Source: an uncultured SAR86 cluster bacterium (lineage in GTDB: Bacteria > Pseudomonadota > Gammaproteobacteria > Magnimaribacterales > D2472). Taken from it: a stretch of 64,000 nt of DNA. Each line of letters starts with the position of its first letter. The first letter of the stretch is position 1. The DNA lies in NCBI GenBank assembly GCA_902591925.1, contig CACJCN010000001.1, positions 1 to 64,000 of the forward strand. Direction: 5' to 3'. The notes beneath the pieces are model-generated. The model ran no database searches, was not told where the DNA came from, and was given only the letters and a program-made list of their open reading frames with translations. Of the stretch, positions 57,873 through 64,000 are shown piece after piece. The translations under genes and the position numbers were made by a program.

Positions 57873-57903
57873 AAACTGGCCCAAATTTGGGCCAGTTTTT
57901 TTA
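57873..57903 (+). terminator. Strong Rho-independent terminator after TonB receptor
   Basis: AAAACTGGCCCAAATTTGGGCCAGTTTTTTT. Confidence 0.95.
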
Positions 57904-57955
57904 TGTTCATTAAAACATTTATAATCTTTCTAAATAAAGCTCTATAATCAACAAT

Positions 57956-60523
57956 ATGCGATTAAAGATAAAAGTCTTTTCTTTGTTAATTTTTTCTTTT
58001 TTAATTTACTCAAACGAAATTGAAGAAATAGTTGTAACAGGAACATTTCTAAAAGATGCAGAAAGTGATTTATCGCCTGTTCAACTTATTAATGAAAATG
58101 ATTATAAAAATTTCAATATCACAAATATTGGTGAAATAAGTAAATATTTGAACGTTAGCTCAGGATCTAGATTTCAAACAAATGCACTTGAGGGAGTTGA
58201 CCAGGGCATGTCATCAATTACCTTAAGGGGCTTGGATGCTTCCGCTACTTTGTTGCTTTTAAATTCTAGAAAACACACTTTTTCAGGAACGCCATCCAAT
58301 AACGGAAATGGCTATATTGATGCAAACATCGTTCCAGAAATTGCTATTGAAAAAGTAGAAATTCTAAAAGAAGGCGCAACATCAATATATGGCTCAGATG
58401 CAATTGCTGGAGTTATTAATTTTCTTACATTTAAAGAATTTGAAGGATTCAGGGTTAAAGCCGGTAAACAGACTACTACAAACTATAATCAAGATGATAA
58501 TAGTTTTGGTATTTTGTTTGGAACAAAAATCCTAGATGGAAAACTTGTGATTGGCTTCAACACTCTTGAGAGGTCTCCATTATCTGCAAGTGAAATAGAT
58601 GGGATTGCTGAATTGGGATTAAGTGGTCTTGGTAAAACCTTCAAGGTACTTGGTCCGGATACTGTTTCATCTGGACTTTTTGCTGGAGTTTACCCAAAAG
58701 CAAGTCAATTTGTTCCAGATCCAAATTGTGAAGAAAATGACGGTGTTCTTGATGGAAGTTTTTGTAGATTTTTATATGGAGAAAGGTTCAATATTGTAAA
58801 TGATGAGGATCATCAAAAAATTTATTTGAATTTTTCAAAAGAAATGGGGGTTTTAAAACATAATTTCCATTTCTTATCATCTAAAGTTGATGTAAACGAT
58901 AATCCTCAATCTCCTTCATACCCTGCTCTTCCTTTTTTATCAAGAAATATAGAGCCTGGTGAGGGTGGAAGCCCTTTTAATGTTCCGGTTGTATGGTATG
59001 GCAGGCCTCTTGGCTCGGAATTCAAGTCACCCTACTCACCTAAGGACATTGAACAATTTAATGTTAATTACAGTCTTTCTTTTTTAATCAATCAAACAAC
59101 TGATGCTGAGATATCTATAACTATGAGTGAGCACTCTAATGATCACTTTAGGCCTGATATTATTGATTCAAGATTTCTTGCTGCTATAAAAGGAAATGGT
59201 GGTCCTGATGGAAATCTTACATGGAATATATTTGATTCAACTCAAAATCCAAAATCTCTTATTGATTATGTTAGGGGCGCAGAAGTTTCATCAAAAGTAG
59301 CTGACCTTATTTCTGTTGATGGAATATTCAATAGGAAATTAAAAGACCTTAATTTAGCTTATGGGTTTCAACTAAATAAAGAGAGTTTAGATATTTATTA
59401 TGATGAAGTTAGCAGAGCTGAGTTTGATAAGGATGGAAAGTTAGTGAAAACAGCTGACCTTTTCTTTTTGGGCGGAGGAATTAATTTATCTAAATCAAGG
59501 ACTAGCAATGCTTTTTTTCTTGAAATAGAAAAAAGTATTAAAGAGACTTTAGATTTAAGAGTTGCAGCAAGATATGAGTCTATGAAGAATGAATCATCAT
59601 TCGATCCAAAGATTTCAATGAAATATAAAGTAGCTGATGCTCTAACGATACGATTTTCCAAAGGAACCGCTTTTTCTGCACCATCTATGGCTCAAATGTA
59701 CTCAAGTGAAATTAATCTTGGAAGCGTAAGAGACGTTAATGATTCGGTTTTTGTAAGACAAGCTTCAACAGGTAATCCAAATTTGAAGCCAGCTACCTCA
59801 ACGAATTCAAATATTGGACTAATATTTCAAAGAAATGATCTTAGAATTAGCATGGATGTTTGGGAGATAGAGTATGAAGATAGAGTCGAGGTAGAGAGTG
59901 CTCAAGCAATATTATCCTCAAATCCCTTTGGACCAAGTATTACAAGAAATGAATTTGGTGATCTTATTGGAGTAACAACCACCTACTTCAATGAAGATAA
60001 TACTTTGGTAAAGGGGATTGATTTTCAAATACAATATTTTATAAATTTGAAGCAAAGCGATCTTTCTATAAATTTGATGGGTACCGACTTATCTGACTTC
60101 AAAACTCCAAGCCTAACAAATCAAAACTCAATGGTTAATCGTGTTGGAAAGTTTAATTTTGATACTCATACTTTTTCTCTACCAAAGAAAAGAATTAATT
60201 CTTTCGTAAGCTGGAACTTTAAAGATTTAAGCATAAGCTTAAACTCAAGATATTTGGATGGATATGTTAATGAAAGATCCATTACTGGGTTAGGACTTAC
60301 TTACGGATATTCCAATCGAGTTAAATCTTTCTTTGTTCATGATATATCTTTTAACAAAAAACTTTTTGTAACAAGTGGTGATCTAGATTTAAGATTATAT
60401 CTTTCAAATATATTCGATAAATCTGCTCCAAGGTTATATGATGCACCTGATTTTAGTTTTGATACTAGATTGCATGATCCTAGGGGAAGAATTCTAGGAC
60501 TTAATATTGAGTATAATTTCTGA
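57956..60523 (+). CDS. TonB-dependent receptor
   Basis: EIEEIVVTGTFLKDAESDLSPVQLI; plug EIAIEKVEILKEGATSIYGSDAIAGVINFLT; C-terminal aromatic NIEYNF. Confidence 0.93.
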   Translation: MRLKIKVFSLLIFSFLIYSNEIEEIVVTGTFLKDAESDLSPVQLINENDYKNFNITNIGEISKYLNVSSGSRFQTNALEGVDQGMSSITLRGLDASATLLLLNSRKHTFSGTPSNNGNGYIDANIVPEIAIEKVEILKEGATSIYGSDAIAGVINFLTFKEFEGFRVKAGKQTTTNYNQDDNSFGILFGTKILDGKLVIGFNTLERSPLSASEIDGIAELGLSGLGKTFKVLGPDTVSSGLFAGVYPKASQFVPDPNCEENDGVLDGSFCRFLYGERFNIVNDEDHQKIYLNFSKEMGVLKHNFHFLSSKVDVNDNPQSPSYPALPFLSRNIEPGEGGSPFNVPVVWYGRPLGSEFKSPYSPKDIEQFNVNYSLSFLINQTTDAEISITMSEHSNDHFRPDIIDSRFLAAIKGNGGPDGNLTWNIFDSTQNPKSLIDYVRGAEVSSKVADLISVDGIFNRKLKDLNLAYGFQLNKESLDIYYDEVSRAEFDKDGKLVKTADLFFLGGGINLSKSRTSNAFFLEIEKSIKETLDLRVAARYESMKNESSFDPKISMKYKVADALTIRFSKGTAFSAPSMAQMYSSEINLGSVRDVNDSVFVRQASTGNPNLKPATSTNSNIGLIFQRNDLRISMDVWEIEYEDRVEVESAQAILSSNPFGPSITRNEFGDLIGVTTTYFNEDNTLVKGIDFQIQYFINLKQSDLSINLMGTDLSDFKTPSLTNQNSMVNRVGKFNFDTHTFSLPKKRINSFVSWNFKDLSISLNSRYLDGYVNERSITGLGLTYGYSNRVKSFFVHDISFNKKLFVTSGDLDLRLYLSNIFDKSAPRLYDAPDFSFDTRLHDPRGRILGLNIEYNF

Positions 60524-60544
60524 TTTCTAAAATTTTTCAAAAAT

Positions 60545-62014
60545 ATGGATAACCTCACTAATTCTATTGAACAAGTAGTTGAAGAAAATACTTTGCCATA
60601 TGAATGGTCAAAAGAAGTACTTGCTGAATTAAAACACTTAGAAGTAAAAAATAACAAAAGAGATGACCTCAGAAAAACTCCATTTGTAACTATCGATGGT
60701 AAAGATGCCAAGGATTTTGATGATGCAGTTTTTTGCAAAGCCAATAAAGATGGTTTTGTGCTTCAAGTAGCTATAGCTGATGTAGCTGAGATTGTTGAAC
60801 CTAATTCATTTATAGACAAAGAGGCTTTATTAAGAGGAACTTCTATTTACTTCCCTAAAAGGGTTATTCCTATGCTTCCTGAAGAGATTTCAAACAACTT
60901 ATGTTCATTAATCCCAAATCAAGACAGAAATGTTTTGGTATGTAAGATGAATTTTACTCAAGAAGGAGAAATTAATTCGTATGATTTCTCAGAGGCTGTA
61001 ATAAATTCTCATAAAAGATTTACTTATAACGAGATTGAATTCTTAAAGCAAAACAAAGACACTAATCTTAGTGCTGACATACTTTACTCAATAAATGCCC
61101 TTGAAAAACTTACAAAAAAACTTCTTCAGAATAGGTCAAAAAGATATGCATTAGAAATAGAATCTTCAGAACCAACTCTTTCTTTTGGAAATGGAGGTAA
61201 TATTTCAGAAATATTTATTCCAAAAAGACTATTTGCACATCAAATGATTGAAGAAGCAATGATATCTGCAAATATCTGTGCTGCTAAATTCATAAAAAAA
61301 TATTTAGGGTTCGGTGTTTATAGAATTCATGAAGAGCCTGAATATTTAAAACTTGAAAACTTGAAGAAGTTTTTTTCTTTAAAAGGATTATCAACAAAAT
61401 CTTTTTCAAGTCCCTTGGAGATGATTAATAGCTTTATCAAACATGTTAATAAAGATGAGAAAAATAAAATAATGAATGTTTTAATTCTTCAATCACTAAA
61501 AAGAGCATGTTACTCAACTAAAGGTGTTGGGCACTTTGGGCTTCAATTAAAAGAATATTCTCACTTTACTTCTCCAATAAGACGATATCCTGACTTAATA
61601 TCTCACAGGCTTATCAAAAATATTCTAAATAAAAAACAATTTGATTCTAATCAAGACGATCTTGAGATGACACTTAGTGATCTTTCAGACTTAGAGCAAA
61701 GAGCAGAAAGATCATCTAGACAAGTAATTCAACGACTTATATGTCATCATCTCGAAGGGTCGATTGGAGAGGAATTTTCTTCAATAGTTGTTGGAATTAC
61801 AGAATTTGGACTTTTTTGCGAAATTGAAAATCACTTTATATCAGGCCTAGTTCATGTGTCTGATTTAAGTCGTGATAGATATATTTTTGATAAAGAAGCA
61901 AATATACTTAAAGGAAAGAGAACGGGGAGAACTTTTAGAATTGGACAAAAAATAAATGTTCAACTTGCTAATGTCATCCCTGAAGAAAGAAAAATTATTC
62001 TTATACCAAAATAG
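60545..62014 (+). CDS. RNase II/R family exoribonuclease, short form (RNB + S1, no N-terminal cold-shock domains)
   Basis: TPFVTIDGKDAKDFDDAVFC; HFTSPIRRYPDLISHRLI; C-terminal S1 GITEFGLFCEIENHFISGLVHVSDL. Confidence 0.9.
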   Translation: MDNLTNSIEQVVEENTLPYEWSKEVLAELKHLEVKNNKRDDLRKTPFVTIDGKDAKDFDDAVFCKANKDGFVLQVAIADVAEIVEPNSFIDKEALLRGTSIYFPKRVIPMLPEEISNNLCSLIPNQDRNVLVCKMNFTQEGEINSYDFSEAVINSHKRFTYNEIEFLKQNKDTNLSADILYSINALEKLTKKLLQNRSKRYALEIESSEPTLSFGNGGNISEIFIPKRLFAHQMIEEAMISANICAAKFIKKYLGFGVYRIHEEPEYLKLENLKKFFSLKGLSTKSFSSPLEMINSFIKHVNKDEKNKIMNVLILQSLKRACYSTKGVGHFGLQLKEYSHFTSPIRRYPDLISHRLIKNILNKKQFDSNQDDLEMTLSDLSDLEQRAERSSRQVIQRLICHHLEGSIGEEFSSIVVGITEFGLFCEIENHFISGLVHVSDLSRDRYIFDKEANILKGKRTGRTFRIGQKINVQLANVIPEERKIILIPK

Positions 62015-62016
62015 CT

Positions 62017-62739
62017 ATGAATAAAAAAATTGATAACAAAAGGGTCGGTTTTCATAGCATTGAAAGTATTATCAAAAATAGTCCCCATAAAATTAAAAAA
62101 TTATTCATACCCCAGTCAAGAGAAGACAAAAGAATCATAAATTTAATCACCCTTGCTAAGAAAAATGGAATTAAATATCAAGTATCAAAAAAGCTTAAAC
62201 AGGAACCTGAAGCTGAAATATTAAATGAAAATAATTTAAGCTTTCAGGATTTAAAAATATTCTTAGAAGATACAAGTAATGAAAAGCTGAATTTGTTAAT
62301 TCTAGATAATATTATTGACCCAAGAAATCTTGGTGCATGTATAAGGTCAGCTGCGGTAACTGAAGTAGATGCAATAATAATTAATAAACACCATTGTGCG
62401 CCATTAAATGATGTTGCTCATGCAGTATCATCTGGTGGCGCAGAGTATGTCAAAATATTCTTTGTATCAAATTTAGTAAATTGTGTGAAATTTATTAAAG
62501 ATATGAATATAAATGTATATGGGCTAAGTGAGCATGCCAAAAAAGATCATATTGAAGTTGATTTTTCATCTAATACTGCGGTAATTATGGGTTCTGAAGA
62601 GCATGGTATTAGAAAAAAGACCAAAGAAATCTGTGATCAACTAGTAAGACTTAGTTCTAATAAAGATTTTAAAAGCTTTAATGTTTCTGTTGCAACTGGG
62701 ATAATATTATCTGAAATATCAAGACAAAGGAAATGTTAA
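62017..62739 (+). CDS. rlmB: 23S rRNA (guanosine-2'-O-)-methyltransferase, SpoU family
   Basis: [48 protein letters not shown]; follows the RNase R-like gene. Confidence 0.92.
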   Translation: MNKKIDNKRVGFHSIESIIKNSPHKIKKLFIPQSREDKRIINLITLAKKNGIKYQVSKKLKQEPEAEILNENNLSFQDLKIFLEDTSNEKLNLLILDNIIDPRNLGACIRSAAVTEVDAIIINKHHCAPLNDVAHAVSSGGAEYVKIFFVSNLVNCVKFIKDMNINVYGLSEHAKKDHIEVDFSSNTAVIMGSEEHGIRKKTKEICDQLVRLSSNKDFKSFNVSVATGIILSEISRQRKC

Positions 62740-63650
62740 AACAAAGAACATTAAAAAATTCAATTAAAGCTGTAGGAATTGGGCTTCACACTGGTAAAAA
62801 TATAAATATGGAGCTTATACCTGCTGAGGCCAATAGCGGAATTAATTTTATTAGAACAGATATTGATAAAAGTCTTGTTATACCTGCCATAGCAGAAAAT
62901 GTAGGTGATACAAGTCTTTCAACTGCTTTAGTTAAAGATGGTGTAAAAATTTCAACTATTGAGCATCTTCTTTCTGCAATTGCAGGTCTCGGGGTTGATA
63001 ATTGTTTAATAAAAGTTGATGGTCCTGAAGTGCCTATTATGGATGGAAGCTCAAGTCCGTTTGTTTTTTTAATTCAATCTGCAGGTCTTGAAGATCAGGA
63101 ATCTCTTAAGAAATTTATCAAAGTTAAAAAAGAGGTTACTGTAACAAGAGATGATGCATATGCAACGATTAAACCTTTCAATGGTTTTAAGGTTTCTTTT
63201 AAAGTTGATTTCGATCATCCAGTTCATAAAAAACTTCCATCAGAATCTATTATTGATTTTTCATCTACTTCATTTGTTAAAGAAGTTTGTAGGGCAAGAA
63301 CTTTTGGATCAATGAGTGAGGCTGAAATGCTTAAATCTAGAAATTTAGCATTAGGTGCTAGTGTATCTAATGCTGTTGTCTTCGGTGATGACGAAATCCT
63401 CAATGAGGAAGGTCTTAGATTCAATGATGAAATTGTTAAACATAAAACTCTTGATGCTATCGGAGATTTATATTTGTTAGGTGGAAATTTAATTGGTGAA
63501 TTTTCTGGATATAAATCTGGACATGAGCTAAATAACAAACTCCTCAGAAAAATTATTGAAGATGATGATGCATATGAAACTATTGAGTTTGAAAATTCTG
63601 AGGATGCCCCAATCTCCTATGTAAGGCCGCCATTTGGGGATATAGAATAG
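62733..63650 (+). CDS. lpxC: UDP-3-O-acyl-N-acetylglucosamine deacetylase
   Basis: [52 protein letters not shown]. Confidence 0.98.
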   Translation: MLKQRTLKNSIKAVGIGLHTGKNINMELIPAEANSGINFIRTDIDKSLVIPAIAENVGDTSLSTALVKDGVKISTIEHLLSAIAGLGVDNCLIKVDGPEVPIMDGSSSPFVFLIQSAGLEDQESLKKFIKVKKEVTVTRDDAYATIKPFNGFKVSFKVDFDHPVHKKLPSESIIDFSSTSFVKEVCRARTFGSMSEAEMLKSRNLALGASVSNAVVFGDDEILNEEGLRFNDEIVKHKTLDAIGDLYLLGGNLIGEFSGYKSGHELNNKLLRKIIEDDDAYETIEFENSEDAPISYVRPPFGDIE

Positions 63651-63682
63651 GTGGAATAAAAAAGATTATTTTTAATTTATAA

Positions 63683-64000
63683 ATGCTTAGCTTCTTTTCT
63701 AATATTTTCGGATCTAAAAACGATAGAATCCTTAGAAGAATGAATTCATTAGTTAATCAAGCTAATGATTTAGAAAAAATGCTTTCAGAAAAACCTGACT
63801 CATATTTTTTTGAGCTGAAGGATCAACTGTCAAAAAAATATCATGAAAATGATAAGGATATGTATTCAATACTTCCTCATGCATTTGCTGCTGTAAGGGA
63901 AGCAAGTAAAAGAACTTTGGGGTTACGTCATTTTGATTCACAAATGCTTGGTGCAATTTCTCTTGCAGAAGGAAATATTGCTGAAATGAAAACTGGAGAA
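63683..64000 (+). CDS. secA: Preprotein translocase SecA, N-terminal part (runs off window edge)
   Basis: [31 protein letters not shown]...[39 protein letters not shown]. Confidence 0.97.
   Translation, partial: MLSFFSNIFGSKNDRILRRMNSLVNQANDLEKMLSEKPDSYFFELKDQLSKKYHENDKDMYSILPHAFAAVREASKRTLGLRHFDSQMLGAISLAEGNIAEMKTGE

Noticed and set aside
60337-60744. Minus-strand ORF of 135 aa spanning the TonB receptor end and RNase R start
   Set aside because: Antisense to two convincing genes; Ser/Leu-rich shadow translation typical of AT-rich reverse frames.

Overview
AT-rich bacterial chromosome window, gammaproteobacterial in gene content and order. A streamlined marine lineage such as SAR86 is my inference from the AT-richness, near-zero intergenic spacing and abundance of TonB receptors; it was not computed. 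Almost all of the window is housekeeping. (1) tsf-rpsB, then the grpE-dnaK-dnaJ-dapB heat-shock operon, fur, bamE, a ratA-like gene, smpB and ssrA (tmRNA). (2) rpsT, obgE-rpmA-rplU, a polyprenyl synthase, fabA-fabB, an old-yellow-enzyme homologue, an enoyl-CoA hydratase, ssb and uvrA. (3) An unbroken ~29 kb minus-strand ribosomal/RNA polymerase cluster (tRNA-Tyr, tRNA-Thr, tuf, tRNA-Trp, secE, nusG, rplKAJL, rpoBC, rpsLG, fusA, rpsJ to rplQ). (4) An accessory-like stretch (about 49-60.5 kb) with birA, msrA, a secreted duplicated-domain protein, tRNA-Thr(TGT), two micro-ORFs, two tandem amidohydrolases, a zinc-type alcohol dehydrogenase, a small His-containing exported protein, a His/acid-rich ZnuD-like TonB receptor and a second TonB receptor. 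(5) A short RNase R-like gene, rlmB, lpxC and the start of secA. No CRISPR array, IS element, prophage or rRNA operon was seen. Best leads: the His-rich metal-receptor module with an AT-rich hairpin before the receptor; an amidohydrolase pair in which one member has lost its HxH metal motif; an H-type pseudoknot over the rpsB ribosome-binding site; a sigma32-like promoter overlapped by a perfect inverted repeat upstream of grpE; a structured L10-type leader; and repeated overlap of convergent stop codons through TTAA/CTAG palindromes. I did not find a clear wholly new system; the accessory findings are hypotheses.
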